From positions 1,550,001-1,614,000 of the forward strand of contig JAHRBS010000004.1 in NCBI GenBank assembly GCA_024305745.1: a stretch of DNA of 64,000 bases, read 5' to 3'. The notes under the pieces are model-generated. The model did not search any database. It was not told the DNA's origin and saw only the letters and a list, made by a program, of their open reading frames with translations. The DNA comes from Polyporus tsugae (Eukaryota > Basidiomycota > Agaricomycetes > Polyporales > Polyporaceae). A program made the position numbers and the translations under genes. Shown here piece after piece: positions 14,112-27,442 of the stretch (the first letter of the stretch is position 1; every line of letters starts with the position of its first letter).

Positions 14112-17100
14112 AGTGACCGAGTGCATCGAGGGAACGACGTCACCGCGAATCACAGCTGACGAAAGTGGTTTCCCCTTTAGGAAGGCGAGACTAGCCATCC
14201 TACGATCGAGTCCCCTCCGCTTATGACGACACACACTGCGCCTTAGGAATTGCTTCCGTGAGCGATTCAATTTAAAGCCCTTATGCAGCGGCTTCAGGGG
14301 TGGCAATCTCACGAGAACCTGCGGGCGACCTGAAACTGGAAAATAACTCTGATCAATGTGCTTTCGAATGTTCGAACTGCTTGTGTACGTACCTATTCTG
14401 CTCACGGGTATCATGACAGAACTACGCGCGTGCATGTCTTCTACATTCCCTGTACAACCCACGCGTAACCATGTCCTCGTCGTAGCCCCGAGGGTCACAT
14501 TTTTGAGGCATACAGAGTCTCCACAGGAAATAACCTGCATGGGGTACCTAGAAAGATAGAATATCATTAAGGTGGTACTCAGCACAGGTTGTAGCGGGAG
14601 ACCAAGACAACCCGCCGAGCAGGAACTTACGAATTGCTTACCCTCAGGTCGTAAACCCTTTCAAAACGCCTAGGCTCCCAGGTCGGCTCGGACCTGCATG
14701 AGATGTAATTTCCAGTGAAACGATACTAGTTGTCTGTGCAGCCGCGGTACACACACAGGCTTCGGAATGCGTGCTTCCTTGGATGTAGGTGGCAGCGGAT
14801 CGGCACATGCCGTTCGTCTTCGACCTCGAGCAAGTTGACAACTTGACTGCGCCGCCGAGACATCCGCAGACTGAGATGGACAACCCTATGGCATCTTGAA
14901 GTGGCTATGATCTATCACGCCGCAGTGACTTGGGGTGCGAAGCAACTGGCAAGTAAAACCTATCAGGTTCTGAGGAGATGATCATTGATAGAGCACAGGT
15001 GAACGTACTCGATGGGGAAGACCAGGGAACACGACGGTCAGCTCCCAGCCTCTCGTCGTCGAGATACGAGATGGGGCGTTCCGGCCGCTGCGGGCGACCA
15101 TGCCCGCACCTTTTTACCGATCCTGCAGCTAATGAGTCCGTGGGACCGTTTGCATTAATATTGCAGTGCATGGCCACGCTTGTCCACTGCACAAATCAAT
15201 GATGGGTAAGAACTCTGGGTTTGGAGATGATAACGAAGTTGCGCATCCGCTCACCTCGGAGACGCATTTGAGCAGTTCCAATTCTTTCCCAACATATGGG
15301 GCCCCATAAGGCAGTGTAACAAAACCTCAAGGTCTCGTCGACATCCCTTGCACGCCTATGCGTCAGTCCGGACCACTGGGGACCCACTGGACTGTCCGAC
15401 GTAGGAATATTTGGGCTAGAAGTTTGGCAAAGAACCTGCGACGAAATCTAAGACATGTACAACGGCGAGGGGATCAGTACTAATGGCGCAATAATCAAAT
15501 AGAGAAAGTACTAGTACCTATGGGTTCGTCCAATTGACGTCGGGAAATGTTTGACGGACGGTGTGGAATATTAATCTCGTCCTTGTCATTGAGTCTGTCA
15601 CAGAACTCTCACATGCACAGGTCAGAGGTCGTACCTCGGTACCGGTCATTACATACTTTCTCAGTGACCTACTCGAAGAGGACGGCATCGGGCTGGCATC
15701 GGACATCAAAAATCCCTTGAGGACGGAAAAGTTTCATAGCGGATCTGAGGCCCAACTTCCTGAGATCTTGATCTTCAAGGGCTTACCATTCTTGCCATCA
15801 AACGTGCCCGTCTGGCCAAGAAAAGGCCTGTGGAAGCACCCCGTTGTTTTGCTGGGGACTTGGGCTCGCCACCATTCTGCCACCATCGGCGGACTCAGGT
15901 CCATCATTGTGCTATCAAATGCTGTGTAGCCGAGGCTGGTGTTGACGCGTTGACGTAGCAACGTAGGTAAGCTTCGTTCTGGCTTCCCTTCAAGTCGGAA
16001 CGAGGATCCTGAGCCATCACAGAATAAGTCACGGGTACATCCCGCCGCGTGACAACGGGTCGTGTACTTACGTGGTCACTGGTTCCTGACGTCGCTCACC
16101 AAGCCGTCTGAGTGCGATATAAGTAAACTCCCATTGATTGATCTGGGGTGCGCAGAACTGCAGAAGGAGTAAGCAAGTAATACTTACGGGCGACTGCAGC
16201 ATACTGCGTGGGTACCCACTTATGATCAGGAGTTGCCCGTCAGACCACAAAACGTGCAAAGGTGTGCGGATAAATATTGAGCGCGACTATCGCATCCGGA
16301 AGTCTGAATTGTTTCTTATTAGCGATCATGATTTTCGGGACGACGATTCCGCAGTTACTCACGATGATGAGGTACTTGGTGCAGGTGACGGATATGTTCA
16401 AGAGCAGTACTGCGCCAAACGATTGAGACACGGGCCGTGCCCTGCCCTGCCATGAATTGGATCACGCCGGCAGATCTTGGTATAAGCACACCGACGGTCC
16501 GTGGCAGTGCCCCCAAACGATCCCACTTTCAAGAACGTTCAGACCAGAACCCGCCTTTACACGGCCACCGGCCCATGTATCCATCTTCCTCAGTTCATAT
16601 TTTGCAACTTTGTGGCGACTGCATATAATAAGGCCTACATGTAATAAGGCAATCGCACACTGCTGGATAGTAGTAATAGGATGTGCCACCATGTACGTAG
16701 TACCTAGTCCAGAACCCATGGGGGCCATTCTCCACCTCATTGATGCTGTGCTCATCTTCCTGTCCGTCTGGAGACAGTGCAGGATAAAAATCGCGGAAAA
16801 ACTGCCTCAAAAGCATACATAAGAAATGTGGATGATCGGTCATGATAATTTACTCGAGCCGCCGCTCCGTTAACGATCAACTCATCTCTGCATCATTCTC
16901 TTGATCTGTCTTCCATCGTCTTTGGCCATTTCTCCCCGTTCGCGTGGAAAATACGGGGTGGAAGAAAGACGGCCCGGAAGCCGCTCCAACTCGTTATCCT
17001 AGCGTTCATTCATGTCGCAGTATATTTGGGTGGGCGCCGACTGACCCAACGCCGAAGTGTCTTCGCTTGGTTGCAGCAAGACCCCTTTGTCGTGGCCCAC

Positions 17101-19428
17101 AGGCCCCTCTGCAGGAGCAATGCGACGGGCGACACGAACCTTGACATCGACATCTAGTATGATAGGTTGATACAGGATGAGGAGAGGTCAAAGGTGCACC
17201 CGTGATGATCGCACGACGGCGTTGGTTCTCAACTTACCTGGGCACATTCACACTCCGTCTGCTCCTCAGACTCGAGGCGCAGCTTCTATCACCGCCCGGC
17301 GCACGCTCTGTTACGTACGTTGTCGCTGGTGCCATTAGCCCTCCTCGTCCGACAGAGCTGTCATACGACCCTACCATGCGAAAGCGACACTCGACCCCGG
17401 TCGTCCCATTTCCCTTCTTGCTCGGGGTCCCAAGGCCGCAGGCGCCGATGTTCCGTGAGCGAACGGACCGTCAAGCCATGAATGACGGCGAATTGCACGC
17501 TGGCGCACCTGAGCCAGCAGACCCCGGAGCAAGGACACCTCGCCTGGAGCTTCCACGGCGTCTTGCGGCTCGCGTCACCATTCATAGCGGAGTGGTACCA
17601 GTGGATCTGGGGCTTCGCCCCCACCAGGCGTGGTCGTCGTGTTCGATGCGTGCCATTGTCAAGGGTTAGGAAGCGGTTGAGAAGCGGCCCTGCTGACCGA
17701 TGGTGCACCGCCTACGTCTCACGTTCGAGGCGCAGAACTCGAACTTTGTGGTCTCTTCACGCATATCGTGTTTCCGAACACGGCCCCATGGTATTCGCCC
17801 CTTAGAGAGACCGTTCCGGGCTGTGACTTCCCGTGAAATACCACCGGCCTCATTCGCACTGATGAGGTGCTGGATACGCACCCCTACAATGCTGCCTTCG
17901 AGAAGAGCCTGGTCAAGATCCGAGAGTGAATCGTGAGAAGAGAAGGATGCTCACTTACTTGACGATCCAGTCGTGTTCGGCGCACTGCTCAATCTCCAGG
18001 CAGCAACGTTGCCGGTGTTTCCCACTGTTTGTCGTCTGCTACGGAGGCAGTTGTGGCTGTCTACCTACACGGCAATGTTCAGAAGCACGATGTGTGAGAG
18101 AAGAATAATCTCTACGCAGAACAAGCCAACAAATACCTGACATGCACCGCTGCCCCCCGCTGCGGTTGCATACAAGTCTCTAAGAACTCCATCATCGTAA
18201 ATCAATAGACAACCACTGCCAAAAGGCTGCGTACGCTCACCTTTTTCTGACAAGCGCCGCATCAGCCTCGTCGCATTATGTTCTGCGCAGCCCGAGTTGT
18301 CGGATTTTCCGTCGCACCGCCTCCCCTCTGTGCGAACTAAGAACATATCAAAGAACTCGCCCGCAGCGTTGACCACCTCTTCCACTCAGATCTGGAGTGC
18401 GGGAGACCGCATACATTGCACTTCCCAGATCGGCACAGCCCTGGGACCTGCTCAGACACAGCTAAATGACGGGATGTCGACGCTCGCTGCCTGTGTACGT
18501 TTCGAGACTCGAGCACGAGCTTGTTCAATGATGGGCGCCCCCAGCCATTGCTTGCCGCTGCGTCCGTCCTCGACGCCGCAGCTCTCCTCTCGCTATCTGA
18601 CGAGGAAAAGGAACCTATGAAGCAATTAGAATAAGTAATGCAGAGGATGTGGATTAGTGACATGTCCACACTAACACGGCTGCGGCGCGGTCACCGCCCA
18701 TCGCCGTCCATCGCCATCGATGTCAACATGGACCCACAACTTAGCCGGTCGAGTGAATTGCATCCGGACGTGCGCAAAATGCATACTTGAAAGATTTATA
18801 TCTTCGCCGCCGTCGTTCTGCTGATCCAGGGACGGAGAATATCTCTGGCCGGTTCAGCGAGTAACCATCTAGGAGAAACCGACGACTTAGCTTCACAAGG
18901 CATAGCAGTTGTTTCTTCGATGCACCACGCTCATAACCATCTTGTGGGGAGCATAAGGACATAGTTCGCATGTATTACGTAGACACGCTACAAAGACGAT
19001 TGGAGGATACGCGAGAATAGATAATGAGTACGGCTGCAGCAGACAACGAGAGAGTACTAATACGAGAAAGCACAAAGACAATATATTTATCCTAGGGAAC
19101 GCATGAACACCGACAGTCAACTAGGAAGCTCGAGGGAGGCGGAGAGTGGGACATCCGACCTAAGCACAGACGGCCATCGACAGGGTATTGGAACAAAAGC
19201 CCTATCGACATGGCCCACGCAAACATGGGACGTCATCGTCGTCACAGTGAGAGCATACCACGGTCTGGAGTCTTGACGACCTTCAACGGAGTCTCTACAC
19301 CACTAGACGGGCGTGATTGTTGCCAACGCTATAGTGGCGAATAAGCAAAGGAAGCCGGCGAACACAAATAGAATGTACTCACGCAAACCAGGGGGCAGAT
19401 GCATAGAGGTACAGCGCGTCACGACCGT
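14112..19428. other. Gene-poor stretch with scattered splice-like signals
   Basis: No known domain was recognised on either strand in this 5.3 kb. Many minus-strand GTAAG/GTGAG donor-like sites occur (near 14628, 15252, 16068, 16182, 16350, 17230, 17950 and 18236). Some stretches between them read as plausible exons, such as TPLHVLWSDGQLLIISGYP near 16250 and DSTMMDLSPPMVAEWWRAQ near 15900. They do not join in a consistent frame. This may be one or more undescribed multi-exon genes on the minus strand, or decayed genes. No transposase, reverse transcriptase or terminal repeat was recognised. Confidence 0.3.
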
Positions 19429-20689
19429 TTACTTGACATCGTTGCACTCACAACCCTTCTCCTTACCCTTCCCAATCCAGCCACGGCCACACTGTTCACA
19501 CCACGCACGACGCCCGCTGTCAACGCCGATGGCCCGGGGTGAGCTCGCCGCCGTGGCCGCTTGCAACGCCGTCACGGACTCAGCACGATGGATGGAGACC
19601 ATGTGACGAGTAAGGTCGTGCTTCCGGCTGAAGGAGCGACCGCAGGACTTGTGGTGGCAGGCGTAGGGCTTGAGGCGGTTGGGGTCGTGAGTCTGAATGT
19701 GGGTCTTGAGGTTGTACGCTCGAGCGAAAGCTAGATGACGCAACAGTCAACAGACGACTCGTTGCTATATGAACGGACATTGCATTACCTCGGGGGCACG
19801 TAGGGCACTGATACTTCCTCTTCGGGTCGTCGTGCATAGTGTCCATCTTGGCCCGTTGGGCGGTGAGTGAGGGGTGGGACACAGCCGAAGGGTGGGACAT
19901 GGCCGCCGACAACTGTGGTGAAACGCTCGCAGTGGAACGGGCTTGAGGAGGCTGGTGCTGGACGACGCGACCAGTATATTTGTTGAGTTGAACCTGCGCC
20001 GATGGGTAGTAGTCGGAAGCCGCGGAGCTACCGAGCCGGACCTGCTGCGGCTGCGCAGGCTCGTAGTCGGAGAACGAGCCGCGGGGAGAAGAATAGGGAG
20101 GAGAGTACTGAGAGATGTTGGGGACACTGCCCGGAGAGCTACGGATGGAAGGGGAAGCAGGAAGGGCTCCAAAGGAGTTGGGGTCGTCGTGGGTGGGCAT
20201 GGCCATGCGGTGGAACTCCATGTCGAGCTGCTCCTGGGTGATGGAATAGACGCTGGAGGTGTAGTTGGACGTGGGAGACTGAGCGTTGAAGTTGTAGAAG
20301 CTCTCTGAACGACTGGAGATATTGTCGTTGTAGGCAGAATCATAACCCGACACCGACTCGGACGAGACGGTGAAGGTCGAGGGCGGCCCGAAGGTGGGAG
20401 TGACGCCGCGATAGAAGGTAAAGTCGGTCGCGTCGATGGGGATGATGCTCAGTTCCGCGTCGAAGGCGGCAAGAGAGTTGTCGAGTTCGAGCTCGAACTG
20501 GTCAGGATGAGGAGCTACGACGTCGAGTCCGGGCTGGGAGTAGCTAAAGAAGTCGAAGGACTGCTTCTGGTTCTCGTTGCCGTCGAGGGCGATGGTGGGG
20601 TGTGCTGCGGGATCGAGCTTGCTGTGGTATGCCTGGGGCTCGAAGGCGGCGGACTGAGGGTAGAACTGGGCGAAAGCTGGGTCGGACAT
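19429..20689 (-). CDS. C2H2 zinc-finger transcription factor
   Basis: This is a nuclear DNA-binding protein. The start MSDPAFAQFYPQSAAFEP lies at 20687-20689. A long low-complexity region rich in Ser, Pro, Gln and Tyr (about residues 1-280) looks like an activation domain. One intron (about 19731-19788) splits the first finger. After splicing the fingers read CPTCPRAFARAYNLKTHIQTH (C-X2-C-X12-H-X3-H, positions about 19695-19800) and CHHKSCGRSFSRKHDLTRHM followed by VSIH (C-X4-C-X12-H-X4-H). A third, degenerate unit CEQCGRGWIGKGKEKGCECN has cysteines but no histidines. The RAYNLKTH and RKHDLTRH helices resemble Crz1-type fingers, but I cannot assign orthology. The protein ends shortly after the third unit. 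The upstream intergenic region is unusually long (3.9 kb), which suits a regulated gene. Confidence 0.88.
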
Positions 20690-23600
20690 GGTAGAAGTGG
20701 GGGAGGTTTATAACTGCGGAAGGAAGGTATATGAGGGGGGGGGAGGACGGAGAGCAGGAGGGCGAGATGGTGGTGAGGAGAAAAGGGAGCGTGCTGCGGA
20801 TTAGGCACACGTCTGCGTTCCCACTCCCCGCCCATGCTGTGCCGCTCGGCAACCCACACAGGCGCACCTCCCCAATCCGGCTCCGCATCATCCCGCCATC
20901 CTCTCCTCGACGACCAGACCATCCCCTTTAATTTCCCCTTTTCCGCCGCCCCCGTAGCCTCTGATTTCAGCCCAGTTTTCGCCCCCGACAGACCCCGGTC
21001 ACGCACCTCCACGCTGAGAACATCGCCCACGAACTCCTCCCCTCGGCACCGCCCACCGCCCACGCGACGCACGCCATGACTCATTGTCCGGCGCGCACCC
21101 CAAGCACTTTGACAGCCCGCGCCAGAGCTTAATCGTCTCTATCGCCTTCCAACCCCGCCTGGGAACGGCAGCGAACATTGTCCTGATTCTGAAAACTCCG
21201 AGAGTCATCCCGAATCCGGGAGGTTACCCACTAGCCACTAGCCCGCGAATCACATCATCGGGTTCGCTGCCAGACGGACCATGGTCTCCTTGTTATCACC
21301 AGGCCGCGCCTTGCCCTCCACCCGCCTGGCACAGCCTCTCCCCCTCTCTTCCCGCACCGAGTCCCCGCATTTTCCAATTCGCATCACGAAACACTCCCCC
21401 CATACCTTCCCTCGCTACCTTCGACCCAATTGTGATCATTGTGCTCCATCTCGGAATTCTTCGCAATTTCTTTCTCTCCCTTCTGACCCTTTGGCCTGAC
21501 CCACTTACGAGACCGCGCCCAGTGCTCCGCGACTGATCGGATACAATGTTCCAATGACCACTTCACCATTCGTTTCTACCTTTTGTTCCAATCCAGCCTT
21601 GTGAACGTTTTCCTCAACTTGCCGTACTCAACCTTCGCTCACTTCGTGTTTCAGAATCACGCGAACGCATTCTCAATGGCGTATAGAACCTACCGACATT
21701 GTCGTCTCTAGTTCCGATAAACCATGCACCCTTTGTCATGGGGAATGCGGGGTGCTATTCGGAAGAGGTGTTCATCTCAGGGTAGAAAGCAGCCCTTTCC
21801 CCTGGAAGCCAGGGTGCCAACCATCCGCACGATTGCTTGAGAGCAATGAACTTACAACCTGCCCAACATGCGGTTTGTGTGCCACTGCGCTCTCCGGTAT
21901 GACACAGCATGGCTGCCTCGAATGCATTGCTTATCCGGCACGACGGTGGTCAACCTTCACCGCGGATCCTTCGATTTCGATGATCTCATTCCTATCTTCG
22001 AACCAGATACTGTATCCAGATCACTCTCCACATCGCCATCTGTCAAATTACTCAGCTATTCCCCTCCCTTGCCTTTTGTGCATCAAACCGCTTATTGGCA
22101 CGCTGCAATCGGTGAGTTCCATCATGACATTACCTCTTGTGGTTTTGGGCGGGCGTGCTTGTGCGACGACCACCAAGCGAACCTCATGAGGTCTCCAACA
22201 ATTTCGTCAGCAACAAAGATCACGCAATATAAGACATTTGAACAAACAGTCAATGCAAGTCAGCAGACGGTCTCTCCGGTGATCTAACGTGAGCTCCCAT
22301 CGACGTCGGGGTTCCTGCTGGTTCCTGCCTGACCTGGTTAGTCGACGGCGTTGAGGACAAGTCAAACGTCAGTGCCTGTGCGTCCCCGCAGTCGAATGCT
22401 TCGATGTCTTCCGGCCCTAACCGCTAACTCTGCGCCCGTAATGCGCGCGCAGTGCGCAGTTTAGCAGCACCAGTATATGAACTCTCGAGGTCGGCGGCAC
22501 CGCTGCGGGGTTTGCGATACTTACTTCTCTGGCTCTCTCCACCAGTTCTCACCTCGTCCTTAAACCCAGGCAGCCTGACTAACCGTGATCCATCGATCCG
22601 AAACGATTGCATGGCGTCGTGAAGCAGGTGATGGCATGGCATGGTCTCACCATCGCGTCGGTAAGTGGCTATGTACTGTATGCCATCGTGCGTACCAGAA
22701 TAACTTAACCGAATACCATACTTTTCGGGTTTTCAATTCGAAATAAGTACATCCCAAGCCATGCCCCCGTTCCGCGCAATCTTGACCGGATCGTCTCGAA
22801 CTTGAAGCCGTATCATCACGATTACGGAGGGCCGAAAATCCCGGACAATGTTCCTGTTCATCACAATCCGAAGGTTCAGGATACAATACGACAATCACCG
22901 CAATGGAAACCCTGAAACTCAGAGCAGATGCTGTACCATTGCACCCAGTCTAGAGGGCCATGGCGCAGGGCTAGAGCTACACTGGGAGCCTTGGAAGCAT
23001 GGGCCATTGGTGAGCCCGGCGCCATTATCTCAGTTCTGTGAGCTCCTCCCAGACCTTGTTCTGGTATCCAGCCTGTCGAACTGGTTTCGAGCGGTGTTTC
23101 TGTCACTTTGTGTTTCCTCGTGGCAGACGTTACGTATCAGTGGCCACCACGCTTGGGCGTTGGGGTGCTCTCCTGACCAGTGTCGAGCGCGTGATATTCA
23201 GACCAGGCGACCTAATGCAAGAATCTGCCGTCTTGGGATCAACTTGGGATATAAGCAAAGCCCTTAAAATGGGAAATGCCGACGGGTGATATATCTTCGC
23301 GTTCCACGCCTAGACCATGGGAGGCCTGTTTCCATGGCATTCGAGACCCATGCCGTTGACTTCGGGGTTCAGATGGTGGTACGGGAATATATTGATCCAC
23401 CCCGACGTCAGGGGGCTGAACAGGTCACCATGCCACCACGTATGGCCGCTCGTGGCGCACTTTGTGCGAGGCGTCCGATCTCGAGGAGGTATGTGCGCCA
23501 AGTATGGGCGAATACGAAGACTCTGACTGGGCTTACAGCGCTCACCCTAGACCCTCGCGGGAACTCGAATCGCGCATAGCCGTCATAGAAGAGGATGACC

Positions 23601-24631
23601 CGCCCGTAGGATGCTATACGCGACAGGATGCTGTAAGGCTAGTGTAAAGCCACGCAATTCCTTCCGAGGGACATCGGAGGGACCGAGATGGCCGCCGCAA
23701 AGTGTCCACGGAAGACCCCTTGGCCGGACAAACTCTGATCCGCCGTTCAGCGCTTCAGCGGCCATCTCCTCCATCCACTCCCCCCATACATTGTGTTACT
23801 GCATCCGGCCTGGCGATCCTTCTCGGGGCGCTGATCATTCTTAGTCTTTCAACTTTTTCAAAATTTCAACGCCTGCCATCGGCTAGGACACATTCGGTGG
23901 CGGCGAGGAGTGGCCAGGCTCGTGAAGTAAGTAACCAAGGCACATCCTAGGGTCTTGGTGGCCGCACTTCAGTACACGGGGTTTGAACGGGATGGTGATC
24001 ACGATGTATAATCCCGACGCGACCCCATCTCAGGTTGTGCAACATAGTAAGTATAGCCAGACTGTCAATGTTGACAGAACTTAATATTCCCGCGCCCCGT
24101 GTGTTTGTCGGGATAAGTGGCATCGAATCGCACTCAGTAACAGTTGAAGGACGTAAGACGTGACCGATGTGCGCCATATGTGGTGAGGCTCCGCAGCTCG
24201 CAAGGCGAACCGGTGCGATGGGCTGTCTTCTGGTTTTTGGCAAACGTACTTCTTTGATGAGGAGGGGTGGTACAAATTGAGAAAGCCCGGTCTTCCGAAA
24301 AGCTTTGGTTGGGATGGCGGCGGGAATTTAAGCCATATCCGGGTTGGGGAAGCGGAAAAGCAACACGGACGGGTGGGAGAGGAAGGAAGGAGAGTTTGAT
24401 CCAGGGATGCCGGATTGGGAAAGCGGTATCAACAGCATAGCCATCTCGTTGATGACACGTAGGACCCAAGCTAGCAAGCGCCAGCTGGGAGTAAGTTCAC
24501 TCCCTCTGTCCCACACAGCCGCACCTCCAAGTCCTTCTGGCTCTCCACCGCTGGCCACGCGTTGAAACGAACCAGCCATCCGGGCCATATCCACTCCTTG
24601 CTACCATCTTGTTGGGCTCGCAACGCCGCAC
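20690..24631. other. Long intergenic stretch upstream of the zinc-finger gene
   Basis: About 3.9 kb without an assignable gene. The part next to the zinc-finger start (20700-21550) is C/T-rich on the plus strand and holds open frames without known domains. A TATAAA on the minus strand at 20707-20712 is only 18 bases from the ATG. A plus-strand frame over 21868-22287 contains VVNLHRGSFDFDDLIPIFEP, which looks protein-like, but no domain or gene structure could be built. The rest shows nothing I can interpret. Confidence 0.3.
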
Positions 24632-27030
24632 ATGCTACTCATCCCGCCCAAGCGGGCTGCCCTTGTGGGGCTCCTCCCCGCACTATCGCAGGTTCTTGCC
24701 GGCCAGGTTCCTGTCCATAACGGCGTGATTGGCGGAGTTCCAGAAGCCTCAACCCGTACCCTCTCCACCGTCGGCGTCTTGGCCGCTACGGGAGACGGTA
24801 TTGGCACCGCCGTGCAGACTACCCCGGGCAAGTTGCGCGTCGTCGAGAACAGTGGCGTATGCGAGACTACTTCGAGTGTATACCAGGCCTCAGGATATGG
24901 CGACCTTACCGCTGACCAGAGCTTGTGGTAAGCGAATTTGTTTCGTGATACAGCGACTTGGGTGATTATTTGAACTTGTCTGACGGCAATCTAATTCCAC
25001 CGCTACCATTCACCCCATCTAGGTTTTGGTTCTTCGCCGCTCGGGAAAATCCCGATACCGCTCCTTTGACGATATGGCTCAACGGCGGAGTACGTACTAC
25101 TGTTCTTCATGATACCCTGCACGCGACGCTCGCTCAAGCTTGGTTGCTTGGCAGCCCGGAAGCTCCTCCATGATTGGCCTCTTCCAGGAGAACGGCCCAT
25201 GTAGGATTACGAACGACAGCACAGGTGTTACCCTTAATCCCTTCTCCTGGAACAACGTGTCAAATATGTAAGCGTCACCTCATGCCGGGTCGGCATCCCA
25301 GTGTGTCCTCCGACTCTTAGCTCACCCCCACTCTAGGCTGTACCTTGACCAACCTGTCGGCACCGGTTTCTCTCACGGCAATGCATCCGTCTCTACGTCA
25401 TTAGAGGCTGCGTCGGACGTATGGAAAGTACGCATTCGCGGTGTCTCATTTGTGACAGGTTGGAGACGACGACGACTGATGTTTTATTGCCGTTAGTTCT
25501 TGCAGATATTCTTCGCCGACTCGCGATTCTCAAAGTACCAGAAGAACGACTTCGCCCTTTGGACGGAATCGTGAGACCTGCCCACTATGTCGATGATCAT
25601 CGTTTAGCATCACTGACCTTAATCGGTGCAGCTATGGCGGCCACTACGGTCCTACACTCGCAGCGTTAGTGGAACAATAACTTGATTTGTTGACGGGATA
25701 GTTGTTAACCGCCCTTCGTGCGCTAGGTATATTCTGGACCAGAACGCAGGCATCGCGAACAAAACAGTGAACGGTACCACCATCAACTTGAAGTTTCTGG
25801 GCATCGGGGATGGGCTGACAGTCAGTCTTGTCCTCGCTTTCTCTGTAAGCTTACTGACGATGTCAACCTGAACGATAGGACCCTCTTTCCCAGTACCCAG
25901 GCTATCTCACGTATGCTGCCTCGAACCCGTACGTCCGCAAAATAGCCGCACTGTCACTCAGGTCTCAGTGCTCATGTCCGGTCTGGCAGGTACCATCCGT
26001 TGGTCTCCAACGATGTGCTCCAGGAGGTTATCACTGCGTGGAATGCCACAGGAGGCTGCAGGGATCAGGTTAGTGGATCAAAAACTATCGTTCGCGAACA
26101 CTGACTGATTCCGATTGATGCGCAGATCCAAAGCTGCTACAGCCAGAATGATAACCAGGTGTGCTCGCAAGCGCAAAATACCTGCAACCAGAGGATTCTG
26201 AGCGCAGCGCTGGGACCGTACGATCCGTACTATATTCTGAGTACAACCCCGGATCTTTACCCTCCAGACCTCGCTCCATACCTCGCGAGCACGTCGCTGA
26301 TGTCGAAGATCGGTGCCGAGTCACAATGGGTCATGAGTAGTGACGACGTTTACCTCAACTTTGCCGACTCGGGCGATTGGATGCGAAACTCGCGACCACT
26401 GCTCGAGTCGGTGATCGACGCCGGCGTGAGGACAATTGTTTATGACGGCGATGTGGTATGTTTCGAGTATATTTAACACGTGCCATGCCCGTGCTGAACC
26501 TGTTTCAGGACTACATCCTCAATTACTTTGGGGTCGAGGCCATGGTACGTTGATAGGCATGGAGGTTTCATTCTGCTTGCCTGGTATTCATACCCTGTGC
26601 AGGTTGACGCCCTGCAAACCAAGTTCACCACCGAGTACGCCAAGCAAGAGTTCGCCAATTATACAGTCGCTGGCCAGGTCACCGGTATCTACAAGAATGC
26701 GGGTACCTTCTCGTACGTTCGAATCTACGGCGCGTAAGTGATTCGGTTCAGCAGCTTCGCGACCGATGGAGCTAATTATTGATTCCATTCCGTTGTAGCG
26801 GTCACGAAGTTCCCGCATATACCCACGGTACCCTTGGTGTCGGTCAAGCTGCTTTCCAGATGTTCTCGCAGATCATGAGCAACAGCTCGCTCTCGCCTAC
26901 TGACTCGGCCACTAATGGCACCACCACCACTGCACCGACTTCCAAACCCAACTCGTCATCTATACCTAAATCTTCTCTTTGGATGCTACTGAGTGCTGTC
27001 TTCGGCGCGATCGTGCTTTTTCCCTTTTGA
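24632..27030 (+). CDS. Secreted serine carboxypeptidase (S10 family), possibly GPI-anchored
   Basis: This is an alpha/beta-hydrolase peptidase that removes C-terminal amino acids, usually at acid pH. The start [20 protein letters not shown] is followed by a hydrophobic stretch and VLAG, a plausible signal peptide. About ten short introns interrupt it. Spliced blocks include [40 protein letters not shown] with [21 protein letters not shown] and [11 protein letters not shown], where the catalytic Ser exon is split by an intron at 25568-25630. Then come [31 protein letters not shown] (catalytic Asp) and [10 protein letters not shown] (catalytic His). The last about 60 residues are Ser/Thr/Asn-rich and end in a hydrophobic tail ([18 protein letters not shown]), as in GPI-anchored proteins; this is inference. 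All three catalytic residues are intact. Confidence 0.92.
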
Positions 27031-27196
27031 TCTTCTCACAATGTTGTAGTCGTTGATGTTGTTCTCCTCACTGGACTGCTGTTGGACTACTTTCTGTATG
27101 TGGTTTTGTATTGGTGATTGATTGCATCTGGGCCTCTTGGGAAAGTGGGCACAAGAAGCTTCGCGATAAATGCCTTTAAATATTAGACATAATATC

Positions 27197-27280
27197 GCCC
27201 GCCTAGCTCAATCGGATAGAGCGTCAGACTCTTACAAGCGGGTGATCTGAAGGCTGCGAGTTCGACCCTCGCGGTGGGCT
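27197..27280 (+). tRNA. tRNA-Lys(CUU) with a 10-base intron (second copy)
   Basis: It is identical to the gene at 10982-11065 except for one base inside the intron (caagcgggtg instead of ctagcgggtg). The anticodon is CTT, with acceptor, D, anticodon and T stems all intact. It is followed by attttatcgtttt, a weak Pol III stop. Confidence 0.93.
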
Positions 27281-27442
27281 AGAATAATATTTTATCGTTT
27301 TGAAATTCGGTGCAACCGTTGGTTCAACAGCGCAGCTAGGATGGGTTGCACAACACGACTGGCACATTAGCATCGGGCAACACCAAATTCGGACGACGCC
27401 GCCACTAGAAGTACAGGTACAGATACATTTAGATGCTTCTGG

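Noticed and set aside
13833..14585. 250-codon minus frame overlapping the catalase 5' end
   Set aside because: It reads through the catalase first exon and intron in the wrong frame; no domain was seen.
20707..20712. TATAAA before the zinc-finger gene
   Set aside because: It is only 18 bases from the ATG, too close to serve as the TATA box for that start.
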